Shown here one piece after another: positions 35,843 through 46,384 of a stretch of DNA of 64,000 bases (position 1 is its first letter; the number at the start of each line of letters is the position of its first letter). The stretch spans positions 354,444,221 through 354,508,220 of the forward strand of contig OW240913.1 in NCBI GenBank assembly GCA_933207985.1, in the 5' to 3' direction. Source of the DNA: Pelobates cultripes. Its lineage: Eukaryota; Chordata; Amphibia; Anura; Pelobatidae. Below the pieces are notes generated by a model, which searched no databases, had not been told where the DNA came from, and saw nothing but the letters and a program-made list of their open reading frames with translations. The position numbers were made by a program, and so were the translations under genes.

Positions 35843-36618
35843 TATAAGTCTTTTTTTTGCTTTTTTCTATTTTTTTCTATTCTAATGTGAAAAAAAATCT
35901 GCATATTGGGTGAAAAGGAACCAACACTTGTAAGTGGGAACCTCTGAGAATTGTGTCAATTACTATTTGGTTGTATATATGTAACACTGATAGTGAACGG
36001 GTTCATACTGTGCTTTGCATAGATCGGTAAAGGGAGTATTAAATAGGAAAAATATATTTGTGTTTATATTATCAATTATGTGAATGAGATGGTTCTATTT
36101 AGGTCACATATACAAAGTATTTTTACTGGACTAATTCACGCTCCTACCTCACCCCACCTTTCCCTCATTCAGGGATATTCAGTAAAGTGAAAAAACAAGG
36201 TGAATTCTAAAAATTTTTTAAAAAATCTCTAAGTCACCAATGCTTTAACTTTAGCTGCTCTGGCCTTAAATTTGAAATTCCCTTTTCAATTCTCTCTTTA
36301 GTAAATAACCCCGGCAGTACGCATGTGAAATTTTAACAATGTTGCGTGTGTTTAACATGAACATGTTTGTTATGTTAAGTAATGCAGCTTTGATCTGCTA
36401 CCATTTGTTTTGCTGATGTAGTTATCATTTCAAATTGTTAAATCCAAAAATATATTTTAATAAAAAGAAATATAGAAAAGTAAGAATTAAATGTATAAAT
36501 CCTCCCTTATAGAATTTAGCTACGAACATAACTCATATTTGCAACGTACTTGTAGTTTAAATTTCCGTGCTCAGGTTTATTTTAATTGTCCATGGCACTC
36601 AAAGGGTAAACAGTAAAA
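35843..36618. other. AT-rich non-coding stretch
   Basis: No genes or clear repeats. Confidence 0.4.
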
Positions 36619-36620
36619 TA

Positions 36621-36929
36621 CAGTGGGACCTCGGTTTACAAATGACTTGGTTAACATAATTGTTTGCAGTTGTTTTGGGACTTTTTGGTGCATTTCACAA
36701 GCTGTGGAAAGGTAGGGAGCTGAGCTTCGTCGTTTGCATGCCTTTTATTGTGTGTTCTGCATTGTGGGTTGGTTTTTATGTCAGCTCATTTTTACTTTTT
36801 TCTGACCTCCAGAATGGATTAATTGGTTTTCAATGCATTCCCATGGGAAACCGCGTTTCGGTTTAAAATTTTTTCGCAATAAGAAACGTCCTGGAGAACG
36901 CATTAAATTCGTAAACCGAGGTCCCACTG
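36621..36929. mobile_element. TA-flanked MITE (pogo/Tc1-mariner type), 309 bp
   Basis: Ends CAGTGGGACCTCGGTTTAC and GTAAACCGAGGTCCCACTG are exact complements over 19 bp, with TA at 36619-36620 and 36930-36931. The CAGTGG..CCTCGGTT terminus is of a kind seen in pogo/Tigger-type MITEs. No transposase. Confidence 0.85.
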
Positions 36930-36931
36930 TA

Positions 36932-37694
36932 TATCTATTTGTATTTTTCCATTCTATAGATTAATGCATCATTACCTGATCCAATGTATGTGTGCCATCA
37001 CTGAGATAGTGCTAAGATAGTCCTGAGAGTGTTTGGACAGATTTGCAGCTCGGCGATTGTGAGTAAGAAAGGCAGAGTGTCGGGGATGGATAGGAAATAG
37101 GATCTTATTGTTCACACAAACAAAACAAAAATAACATATTTTTAGAAGTAGCAGCATGATTACTTGAGTTTTTAACATTATTCTTTGCAAAATATGCTTA
37201 AAAAAAACAGTGAAGCAAAATACATGTGACTGTTAAATGACCACTAGAGGTCAGCAGAGGTTTAGTAATTTCTTACAGTGCGTACTCGTTGACAAACATG
37301 TCCTATATGTAATCAAAGATCATTGATTTTCCACCTGTACTATGATACATTCTGTACTTTAGTTCATTGCTCTCTGAATGAAGAAGAGGCACATACAGCC
37401 CTATGCAATATTTGGGCTGGAATAAGAATCATAGGACCATGCTCACGTTTAGGTTTTATGTCACATTTTCTATTAACCTCAAATTATTTGCCAATATATT
37501 CCTTACCGCACCTCTCCCCTCTCTTTATTATCCTGCTCCATTTTGGCTCTTTTTTTAGTTCATAAATGTTAAAAACACGCAGATGTATAACGGATTTATT
37601 CCTAACCAAAAATTGTTCACATGACTGACACAAATGTAAAATTGAATGAGACCGTTTTTATATATAATCCTCACATTATTACGTTATTGTACAC
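36932..37694. other. Non-coding, nothing recognised
   Basis: No gene or repeat identified. Confidence 0.4.
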
Positions 37695-37698
37695 TTAA

Positions 37699-37865
37699 AG
37701 AGTAACTCTAAGCACCATAATCACTTCATCTTTCTGAAGTCAGTATAGTGAAGTTCTTCTATCTTTTCTTTTTAAAAATGCTTTATTCCCAGAGAGAAAA
37801 ACCTTATTATTTCTGTGTGTAGGGTTGTTTTCCTGGCCGGTCCGTCAGCCCCCTGGAATATACTC
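37699..37865 (+). mobile_element. T2-type MITE, left fragment
   Basis: TTAAAGAGTAACTCTAAGCA at 37695 is a T2-like left end preceded by TTAA. The right half was lost or replaced by the CR1-like element that follows. Confidence 0.5.
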
Positions 37866-37909
37866 TTACTGGTTAGTAATATCCAGTTTTTAGCAATTTT
37901 TGTGCTTGA

Positions 37910-38615
37910 CCATCCACTATATTTGTACACCGTACTGGAGACCGTATCTCCAGAAGGATATTGATACTTTAGAGAGAGTTGAGAGAAAGATACTAAACTG
38001 GTTCATGGATTGCAGGATAAAACTTACCAGGAAAGGTTAAAGGAACTTAACATGTATAGATTGGAGGAAAGACGAGACGGGGGGGATATGATAGAAACAT
38101 TTAAATATATAAAGGGAATCAACACAGTAAAGGAGGAGACTATATTTAAAAGAAGAAAAACTACCACTACAACAGGACATAGTCTTAAATTAGAGGGACA
38201 AAGGTTTAAAAATAATATCAGGAAGTATGACTTTACTGAGAGGGTAGTGGATGCATGGAATAGCCTTCCAGCTGAAGTGGTAGACGTTAACACAGTAAAG
38301 GAGGAGACTATATTTAAAAGAAGAAAAACTACCACAACAAGAGGACATAGTCTTAAATTAGAGGGACAAAGGTTTAAAAATAATATCAGGAAGTATTACT
38401 TTACTGAGAGGGTAGTGGATGCATGGAATAGCCTTCCAGCTGAAGTGGTAGAGGTTAACACAGTAAAGGAGTTTAAGCATGCGTGGGATAGGCATAAGGC
38501 TATCCTAACTATAAGATAAGGCCAGGGACTAATGAAAGTATTTAGAAAATTGGGCAGACTAGATCGGCCGAATGGTTCTTATCTGCCATCACATTCTATG
38601 TTTCTATGTTTCTAT
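37910..38615 (+). mobile_element. CR1-like LINE, 3' part with internal duplication
   Basis: 5'-truncated LINE: C-terminal RT coding region, then a short 3' region (GGCAGACTAGATCGGCCGAA) ending in the octamer-type tail TCTATGTTTCTATGTTTCTA. This 3' end is repeated at 39375-39447. Short tandem 3' tails instead of poly(A) are typical of CR1-group LINEs. Confidence 0.85.
38010..38519 (+). pseudogene. CR1-like RT C-terminus, tandemly duplicated
   Basis: The frame encodes YQERLKELNMYRLEERR, GHSLKLEGQRFKNNIRK, FTERVVDAWNSLPAEVV and EFKHAW, the conserved C-terminal end of CR1-type ORF2 proteins. The segment from 38121 to 38288 (168 bp, 56 codons) is repeated in frame at 38289-38456, both copies starting AACACAGTAAAGGAG. 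The frame stays open through both copies. It is a relic because the catalytic RT region is absent. Confidence 0.85.
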
Positions 38616-39127
38616 ATTTATCTAATATGTATTTGGGAGGTATGAATAAAATGAAATGTTTATCCTGCAATTGGACACCTCCGTTTTAGCTCCCTGTCAA
38701 TCATTGTTATAAACTGTGTCCTTTGCACCTGACAGTGAGCATACAGAGAAGAGCCGAATGTTTCTAGTGCTCTGATTTATTTGCAGAGAATGCTTCTATT
38801 TCTCTCCTTTATTTGCAAGGCTTTGATGTCATTTAATGAAACGTTGTTATACATTTAAAAGAGAATGGAACATCTCATGAAAAAAATAAATAGTTGGGGC
38901 AAGGTCAGATGCTACTGACAAAGCTCTAACAACGCGCAAAAAATGTTTAACTAAATCACGATCCGTGTAAGACAGAAAAGTATTTTTTATTAGCCGACTG
39001 TTTGAAAAAAGCACGAAATTCAACAATCAGATTGTGGTGATATGCTTGTTGCTATTCAACTTAATCTTTATCATTTAATACGGTGTTTTATGTCACAATG
39101 TTCCACTTTGTATCCATTTATTTATAT

Positions 39128-39264
39128 CAGGCTTCCTCAAACTTCGGCCCTCCAGATGTTGCTGAACTACAACTCCCATGATCCTCAGCCTATCTATTTC
39201 ATTCATAGAATCATGGGAGTTGTAGTTCAGCAACATCTGGAGGGCCGGAGTTTGAGGAAGCCTG
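39128..39264. mobile_element. hAT-type MITE, 137 bp hairpin
   Basis: Ends CAGGCTTCCTCAAACT and its complement; the arms pair over about 55 bp including ACTACAACTCCCATGAT. ATTTATAT lies on both sides (39120-39127, 39265-39272): an 8-bp duplication, the hAT signature. Confidence 0.9.
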
Positions 39265-39374
39265 ATTTATATCAACATGGAGGAACAATCTGAAAACACA
39301 ACATATTTCCTGCATTTGGACAATTTAACAATGTAAATGTTGCAATTGCAGATTGTTTCAAATAGCAATGTTCA

Positions 39375-39447
39375 ATATTGGGCAGGCTAGATGGGCCGGA
39401 TGGTTCTTATCTGCCGTCACATTCTATGTTTCTATGTTTCTATATTT
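39375..39447 (+). mobile_element. CR1-like LINE, 3' end only
   Basis: ATTGGGCAGGCTAGATGGGC, GGTTCTTATCTGCC and TCTATGTTTCTATGTTTCTA match the 3' end at 38550-38615. A very short 5'-truncated insertion. Confidence 0.8.
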
Positions 39448-40234
39448 TAATGTATCTAGTTTCTATCATATATGTAATATTTTAATTAATATTTTTATAC
39501 CTTTTTTTTAGGTGCTGGGCATTTTGATATTCGGTGTTTGCTCGACGCACAGCTACCTTTTACACTATCTTTATTTAATAGGGCACAGTATAGTCTTGTC
39601 TAATGTATAGGTTATATATGATCATTTCCTTGAAGGTGACCTTGCTTACATTTCTGTATGATAGGCACACAATAATCGGCCTTATTTATAATATGTCCCT
39701 CTAGACCTGTGTTTTTCAGCCAGTGTGCCGTGGTAGGCTGGTGTGCCTCGAGCCACATTAAAGTGTGCCTCAAGCAAAGTGACGTCATTGTAATAGATTT
39801 AATGCAGTGCTTAAGATGAGTTTTAATAAGGGTCAGAATTAAAGTTTAGATTCTTATTTGTCAATTAATTTTCAATAATTGGACAATTTGGCTATTAGTA
39901 TGCATATCTCTCTAGTAAAACTTCAGGTTCCATAGATTGTAAGTACATTTGAGCAGGGTCTTAACTCAAATAAACCCCATTTTAAAATTGTACAGCGCTG
40001 TGGAATACGTTGGAGCTATATAATTGCTAATAATAATTATAATAAGTAAATGTGACATTTATAAGCTGATGATTACTATAAGAACAAAAAGGAAGCATGC
40101 CTTAGATGTTTGTATCACATTGATGTCCGCCTTTCCACAAATTGTTAGGAACCGCTGGTCAAGACTATGGTTGAATAGGTGTTTTGTTGCCGCTGGTGCT
40201 GCACACTTTGATTCATAAAGGTTCTGGCTAAATT
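39448..40234. other. Repeat fragments: hAT-like and LINE-tail pieces
   Basis: 39712-39770 (TTTTTCAGCCAGTGTGCCGT) looks like the end of a hAT-type MITE; GGAACCGCTGGTCAAGA near 40150 could be its other end. 39935-40050 (TACAGCGCTGTGGAATACGT, GCTATATAATTGC, then TAATAATAAT) resembles a LINE/SINE 3' tail also seen at 54640 and 54825. Confidence 0.4.
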
Positions 40235-41077
40235 CTGCATTAGTGAGAATGGCAGATTATGGACTCTATCAACAGAACATTATGCTTCCTTCTTTATCAA
40301 TAACATATTGATAATAGAAAAGCACATAGAAAAGCTTGCATCTAAACTTTATCCAAAATTAGGTGCCCTGTACAGAAACAAAGCCTGCCTAAGCTCTACA
40401 GTAAAGGAAAAGATTGTACAGCAAATGCTGATGCCAATCATTGATTATGGGGATGTAGTATATGCATCTGCATCGCAATCCCACATTAATAAACTCAACA
40501 CATTGTATAACTCGTTCTGCCGATTTGTGCTACAATGTAATTACAGGACCCATCATTGTGACATGCTAAAGGAACTAAACTGGCTGTCGCTGGAATCCAG
40601 ACGCACCCTTCATCTTTCCAGCCTTGTTTTTAAGAGCTTTTCTGGGAAACTCCCACCCTACCTGAACAAAATGCTTTCCCCAGCTGTTCCCACTTTCTAT
40701 AAGCTCCGATCCAGTACAAGCATTTTACTTAGTCTACCTCAATACAAAAAGAAAGCGGCCCGATCCTCCTTCTCCTACAGAGCGCCGCAATTGTGGAACG
40801 ACCTCCCGCACAATTTAAAATCTTCCCTAAGCCTAAAGTCATTTAAGAGATCCCTCTCTACATACCTCAAAACAGAATGCACGTGTCATGGTTGATTATA
40901 TATTTCCTGCCTGTTCTATGTTAAATTTTGTATATATTGTGTATTAATATTGTTTTTGTATTTTGTTGTACCTAATGTAACAATGCAATGATTTGTGGAC
41001 CCAGGACATACTTGAAAACGAGAGAAATCTCAATGTATCTTTCCTGGTAAAATATTTTATAAATAAATAATATTGTG
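40235..41077 (+). mobile_element. L2-like LINE, 3' part
   Basis: 5'-truncated. A C-terminal RT remnant (40308-40895) is followed by a 3'UTR with TTTGTGGACCCAGGACATAC and CCTGGTAAAATATTTTATAA, then an (ATAAATA)n tail. The tail type and the protein motif suit the L2 clade; assignment between L2 and related clades is tentative. Confidence 0.75.
40308..40895 (+). pseudogene. L2-like reverse transcriptase C-terminus
   Basis: 195 codons remain open. Visible conserved motifs: MLMPIIDYGDVVYASAS, LNWLSLESRRTLH, GKLPPYLNKML, KAARSSFSYRAPQLWNDLP and SLKSFKRSLSTYL. These form the region after the RT palm in L2/CR1-group LINEs. The catalytic palm with YADD and the endonuclease are missing, so it is non-functional. 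The frame ends near CTCHG and is followed by the 3'UTR. Confidence 0.85.
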
Positions 41078-42099
41078 TATACATTATACATTATAATAAA
41101 CATACAGATTTTGGAAAGGCCGTTCTGGCGTGGCTAAGAAGAATGGAAGTAAGTGAAATTCATCGTAGGCCTCAAACATAATCCCGTGCTGTTTTCGGTT
41201 TTAGAACATTTTTAGAGCATCAGCACATTCACAATAGATACATGTCTTATTCGTTTTCTGCTTATAATGCTGAAGAAGTGAATAACTGTTATCAACTCAG
41301 AACATGACTTTTAATGTTTCTTGTTTACACAATCGGGAGGTTGATATGCAAGTTCACCAGGTTAATGGCAAATAAAATGGCTATTTTGCGCACTTAGCAA
41401 TTTTTATTAATAGCATTTATATTGCACCATCGTATAAAGCAGCACTTTGCAATTATAAATAATGAAGAAGGTTCTGCTCAAACAAGTTTACAATTGACGG
41501 GAAATACATCACAGCAGTAATTATAATAGCTAACTTGAGCAGAATTAACCTGCTGGGTTCCAAATGAAAACGGATAACTCTGTGTATTCTTTAAGCTCAT
41601 TCAGATAAGACATTTTTTGTATTGTAAATCATTTAGTGTAACAGTTCTCATTGGAACTTTCCTTTAATTAATCAAACAGGAAGCATGTTATAAGGTTTAC
41701 TCATAAAATATAGCAAGGTGTGTGTAGTGTTTGTTTTGTTCATGCAACTTATTCATTTGTTGGTAAATTGTTAGAATTGTTATTTTGGAATATTTTTTAA
41801 ATTGCTGAAATGTGTTGTCAGCAGTTTATTACGTTTCAGTTGTCGATTTCTATAAGTGAAAAGGCGTTTCTATTAATGGGTCGGTAATTTTATTTTCTGT
41901 GTACCAAAACAAAATCAGTGTGTGTAGGGTTGCTATTTGAAATGACTTGGTTTATTGATGATAGGTCTGTGTTTCTGTAGTGTGAGCAAATGTGAGTGTT
42001 TGTGTGGAGCACATACCATCACTGTATGTATAGGGGACCTTGTATGTGTATGGGCGATACTATGTGTGTAGAGGAGTGTGTTTCTGCTGGGGGTGTAGT
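41078..42099. other. AT-rich non-coding stretch
   Basis: No recognisable genes or repeats. Confidence 0.4.
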
Positions 42100-42500
42100 A
42101 TGCCTCTGTGTTGTCTGTGCCGGGGATGCAGTGTGTCTGTGTATGTGCTAGTGATACAGTGTGTCTGTGCCGGGGATGCAGTGTGTCTGTGTATGTGCTG
42201 GTGATACAGTGTGTCTGTGTTGGGGATGCAGTGTGTCTGTCTTTGTGCTGATGATACAGTGTGTCTGTGTTGGGGATGCAGTGTGTCTGTGTATGTGCTG
42301 GTGATACAGTGTGTCTGTGTTGGGGATGCAGTGTGTCTGTCTTTGTGCTGGTGATACAGTGTGTCTGTGTTGGGGATGCAGTGTGTCTGTGTATGTGCTG
42401 GTGATACAGTGTGTCTGTGTTGGGGATGCAGTGTGTCTGTGTATGTGCTGGTGATACAGTGTGTCTGTGTTGGGGATGCAGTGTGTCTATGTGTGTGCCT
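42100..42500. repeat. 50-bp minisatellite
   Basis: Unit starts CAGTGTGTCTGTGTTGGGGA and ends GTGCTGGTGATA; the GATACAGT marker recurs every 50 bp (for example 42203, 42253). About eight copies with few changes. It keeps an open frame on the minus strand (His/Thr/Gln-rich, 219 aa), a consequence of the repeat. Confidence 0.9.
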
Positions 42501-43800
42501 GTGTGTGCTGGGATGAAGTGTGTTTCTGTTTGTGTGTGTGTGTTGGAAATTAGCTTACTATGTATAGCACACTGTGTGTGCACTGCAGCCAATCAATACA
42601 CTTACACTTGTTGTATCTGTGGTGGTGTGACTTCTGGCTAGAGTGAAGTCTAGACTGACTCCTAGCGGCTCCACTCCTCACACCAAAAGCGCTGCTGCTG
42701 GCTTAGTTCCGTTCCTGGCTGCCGACACCTTCATTATGGTGTCCTACTGTCAGGATCTGCTCTGCTCTGTTCTGATGTCTGACTTGGCTTCTGGTATCCA
42801 GTACTCTTTTTACAATTCTTGTTTATTTTTTCTTGTTTTTTTTGGTTTTCTATTCTATGTCTGGTTTTCTTTATGATGGGTTTCTGGGTTCATTCCTGTA
42901 TTCCGTCCCTGGATTTCCCAGTCTCCAGGTTTCCTTTAAATGTTTGTTTTATGTTGCCACACATGTTTGTTTTCCATCATTCCTTTGGTTTCAGTGTCCT
43001 GCAGGCAGCTGCTCAAGTCTTCTGCCTTTTCTTGCAGGTAAGGACTATGTGTGTTTTCTTTGGTTGTTTTAGCATACATTAGGCAGAGTAGGACCTGCCA
43101 GATATGGGGTACATTGGCGTTGTTGGCAGGCTTATGCAATGTATGATCATATAATGTGACTAAATCCCCATGATTTTCATATATAGTGCTTAGTTATGTC
43201 TACTCTTGTTTTGCCTATTTTATCTTGTCTTGTTTTAGTTTGTATTCCCAGTCCATGTACAGTCCTGCCCAGTCCTGCCCATGTTATGTTCATGTTTCCC
43301 TCGTGTCTTGTGTACATGTTCTGGGTTTAGCTTCCTATCCTTCTCTGGTTCTGGGTTCTACTAGTTTTGTCTTGTTTTCTTGTTTGGTGTCTATCCTAGT
43401 CTTATCTTGCTTCTAGTACTGGATACATCTCAGCATTGTCTGCTCTGGGATCCGCTGTAGCTGCATCAGGGTTCTGGTATGTGGCCGCTCAAATGCTGGT
43501 GCTCAACACCAGGAGGCGTGCGGTTACCCTGCACCAGACCCTGCTAATCCACCTCCACACTGTGACTCCTACTTACCATCAGGCATACTGGGTCCTGGTC
43601 CTCCCAGGGCCGCCCGGACAGAGTCTGGGTCCCGGGCACCGGACCGCCACCCTGACACCTACTGCATGTACTGCACTGAGGGGGGCCGCAGAAGACAGAG
43701 GGCTAGACACTTAGGGGGATTCTGTACTCCGACTGGGGAGACAGCTTAACTGTTAGCCACACAGCAGAGCCGCTAATTACTGTGAGGTAAAGTAAACGGC
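42501..43800. other. C/T-rich region, possible LTR-type relic
   Basis: GC-richer than its surroundings. TGTGACTTCTGGCTAGAG at 42626 is a plausible LTR start, and 42780-43430 is pyrimidine-rich with repeated CTTGTTT and CCAGTCCTGCC motifs. No matching end, TSD or protein motif seen. Confidence 0.3.
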
Positions 43801-43805
43801 TCGCA

Positions 43806-43829
43806 TAGATAGATAGATAGATAGATAGA
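43806..43829. repeat. (GATA)n microsatellite
   Basis: Six tandem ATAG units. Confidence 0.95.
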
Positions 43830-43928
43830 GATTAGAGTTTGCACCAAGGTACGAAGACAGGGAGATGTGAATGCCAGGCATTGGACATTTAGATATATGT
43901 AATTTAATTCTAAGTGTTTTTTATATCA

Positions 43929-43931
<3 letters not shown>

Positions 43932-43968
<37 letters not shown>
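43932..43968. repeat. (TA)n microsatellite
   Basis: About 18 tandem AT units, with further interrupted TA runs up to about 44085, just before the LINE at 44095. Confidence 0.95.
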
Positions 43969-43973
<5 letters not shown>

Positions 43974-44094
43974 TTAAGCTGTGCTTACATATATTGTTTT
44001 TTTTTATTTTGAAAATATCAAAATACACTAACAATGAAATTAGAAATATATATGTTTGTGTATATATATACAAACATATATATTTGTTTGCATA

Positions 44095-45931
44095 ACAAAC
44101 CCCCTTAGCCAGATCATCAAGAAGAGTGGATACAGATACAGGTTCAAGAGTGGAGCTACCATCAGCCACCTAGTCGACATGGACGACATCAAGCTGTATG
44201 CCAAGAATGATCGAGACATTGACTCACTGATCCACCTAACTAGGATATACAGCAAGGACATTGGAATGTCGTTCGGACAAGAGAAGTGCGGGCAGATGAT
44301 AGCAAAAAGAGGTAAGATGATCAGGACAGAAGGAGTTGAATTTCCTGTAGGCCAAAGAGAACAGCTACAAGTACCTGGGGGTACCACAAACGCATGGCAA
44401 CCATGAAGAAGAGACAAGGAGGATAGCAACATCCAAGTACCTCCAAAGAGTCAGACAGGTCCTGAAGTCCCAGCTCAATGGCAAGAACAAGATCCAAGCA
44501 ATCAACATATATGTCCTACCGGTCATAAGGTACCCAGCTGCAATAATAACCTGGCCAAGAGAAGAACTGGTCACCATGGATTTCAAGACCAAGAAACTAC
44601 TCACTATGAATGAAGGATTGCACCCGAAATTCAGCACCCAGAAACTGTACACCTGCCGGAAGGAAGGAGGTCGGGGCCTGATGAGTGTCAAGGCCACAGT
44701 CCTGGATGAAACAAAGAGCCTCCACAAGTACATCACGAAGATGGCTCCCAAAGATGAACTGCTAAGGGAATACCTGAGACTTCCACAGATCGAAGATACA
44801 GAAAAGAGGAGGTTCCTTGGCAAGACAAACCTCTCCATGGGGTGTACCTCCGGCAGATAGTGGATGTCATAAGGTACCCAGCTGCAATAATAACCTGGCC
44901 AAGAGAAGAACTGGTCACCATGGATTTCAAGACCAAGAAACTACTCACTATGAATGAAGGATTGCACCCGAAATTCAGCACCCAGAAACTGTACACCTGC
45001 CGGAAGGAAGGAGGTCGGGGCCTGATGAGTGTCAAGGCCACAGTCCTGGATGAAACAAAGAGCCTCCACAAGTACATCACGAAGATGGCTCCCAAAGATG
45101 AACTGCTAAGGGAATACCTGAGACTTCCACAGATCGAAGATACAGAAAAGAGGAGGTTCCTTGGCAAGACAAACCTCTCCATGGGGTGTACCTCCGGCAG
45201 ATAGTGGATGTGGCTCACATGACAAAATCTTGCCAGTGGTTGGAAAAGGCAGGACTGAAAGACAGCACTAAGGCACTAATCTTAGCAGCACAAGAGCAGG
45301 CACTCAGCACCAGATCAATAGAAGCTGGAGTCTACCACACCAGGCAAGACCCAAGGTGCAGACTGTGCAAAGAGGCCTCTGAGACAGTCCAGCACCTAGT
45401 AGCTGGATGCAAGATGTTAGCAGGAACAGCATAGACGGAGAGACACAGCCCAGTTGTTGGGATTGTGTACCGAAACATCTGCCCAGAATATGGATTGAAT
45501 CTGCCTAAGTCAAGATGGGAGATACCACAAAGGGTAGTTGAGAATGACAGTGCTAAGATCCTGTGGGACTTCAAGATCCAGATAGACAAGCAAGTGCTGG
45601 CCAACCCACCAGACATCGTGGTGGTAGACAAGGAACGAAAGACTGTAGTCGTGGTGGATGTGGCAATACCCAGTGACTATAACATCAGGAAGAAGGAACA
45701 TGAGAAGGTGGACAAATACCAAGGACTGAAAGAAGAACAAGAAAGGATGTGGTAAGTGAAGGCAGTAGTAGTCCCAGTTGTTATAGGAGCACTGGGGGCT
45801 GTGTTTCCCAAGTTGGGGGAGTGGCTTCAACAGAGTCCAGGTGGGACATCTGAGATCACTGTCCAGAAGAGTGCAGTTCTAGGAACAGCTAAGATACTGC
45901 GCAGAACCCTCAAACTCCCAGGCCTCTGGTA
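44095..45931 (+). pseudogene. RLE-type LINE ORF (RT-zinc knuckle-endonuclease), broken
   Basis: First piece: NPLSQIIKKSG, then HLVDMDDIKLYAK, where the catalytic box should read YxDD but has Asp for Tyr. A frameshift near 44370 leads to a thumb region (KYLQRVRQVLKSQLNGKNK, read in another frame). The segment LLTMNEGLHPKFSTQKLYTC occurs twice because of the tandem duplication. Later come CRLCKEASETVQHLVAGC (zinc knuckle, 45357-45410), an in-frame TAG (45432-45434), and the endonuclease piece (45465-45755) with PPDIVVVDKERK, VVVDVAIP and EHEKVDKYQGLK. A further stop precedes the terminal TLKLPGLW. Non-functional. Confidence 0.8.
44522..45209 (+). repeat. 344-bp perfect tandem duplication
   Basis: 44522-44865 and 44866-45209 are identical as far as I can compare by eye; both start GTCATAAGGTACCCAGCTGC and end GGCAGATAGTGGAT. 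The duplication breaks the reading frame order of the LINE. Confidence 0.9.
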
Positions 45932-46091
45932 GAGGAACTGAGAATGAGGAATAAACATACCAACCAGGAGAAAATCAATTATATATATATATATATGGGA
46001 AAGGTTTGTTGCTAGTCTATTTATACCTCCCTTCTCCCAGCATCCTCCTGTAGTCCTGTAGTTTTTTTAATCCCACCCACCTCTCTCTTTT

Positions 46092-46384
46092 TATACTCAT
46101 TCAATAGGCATGGCACTCTTTTTCAGGCCTATCCCGTTTGTCGGTTTTGGCTTTTCACAACCAACTTGCTACTACTGGTATAACTCAATCTTATTGTATC
46201 CCTTGGCCTTTGACCCAACCACAAATATATATCTATTTAGATATATATTTTAGATATATATTTGTGGTTGGGTCAAAGGCTGAGGGATACAATAAGATTG
46301 AGTTATAGCAAGTCGGTTGTGGTATGCCAAAACCGACAAAAGGGGTAGACCTGAAAAAGAGAGCCTGCCTTTTGACTGAGTATA
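46092..46384. mobile_element. Foldback MITE, ~293 bp
   Basis: Left arm from TATACTC to ACAAATATATATCT and right arm its imperfect complement (GGTTGGGTCAAAGGC, CAATAAGATTGAGTTATA, CCAAAACCGACAAA, GACCTGAAAAAGAG). Loop is TA-rich, centred near 46235. No coding content, TSD not clear because of surrounding TA runs. Confidence 0.75.

Larger units (their letters stand above)
44095..45976 (+). mobile_element. LINE with restriction-like endonuclease (R2/R4/NeSL group)
   Basis: 5'-truncated element: RT remnant, thumb, CCHC zinc knuckle and a C-terminal restriction-like endonuclease region, then a short 3'UTR with AATAAA (45950-45955). It is preceded by TA-rich tracts and directly followed by (TA)n (45978-45996). 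A 344-bp tandem duplication lies inside. Placement in the R2/R4/NeSL assemblage rests on the zinc knuckle plus PD...D endonuclease order; clade not resolved. Confidence 0.75.

Noticed and set aside
41933..42592. 219-aa minus-strand ORF rich in His, Thr and Gln
   Set aside because: It is the reverse reading of the 50-bp minisatellite; the periodic peptide follows from the unit, with no homology or start context.
42626..43760. Possible LTR from TGTGACTTCTGG onward
   Set aside because: No matching end or TSD could be found; kept only as a low-confidence region.
44365..45218. Long minus-strand ORFs (157 and 161 aa)
   Set aside because: Antisense shadows of the duplicated LINE segment; they resemble each other only because the DNA is duplicated.
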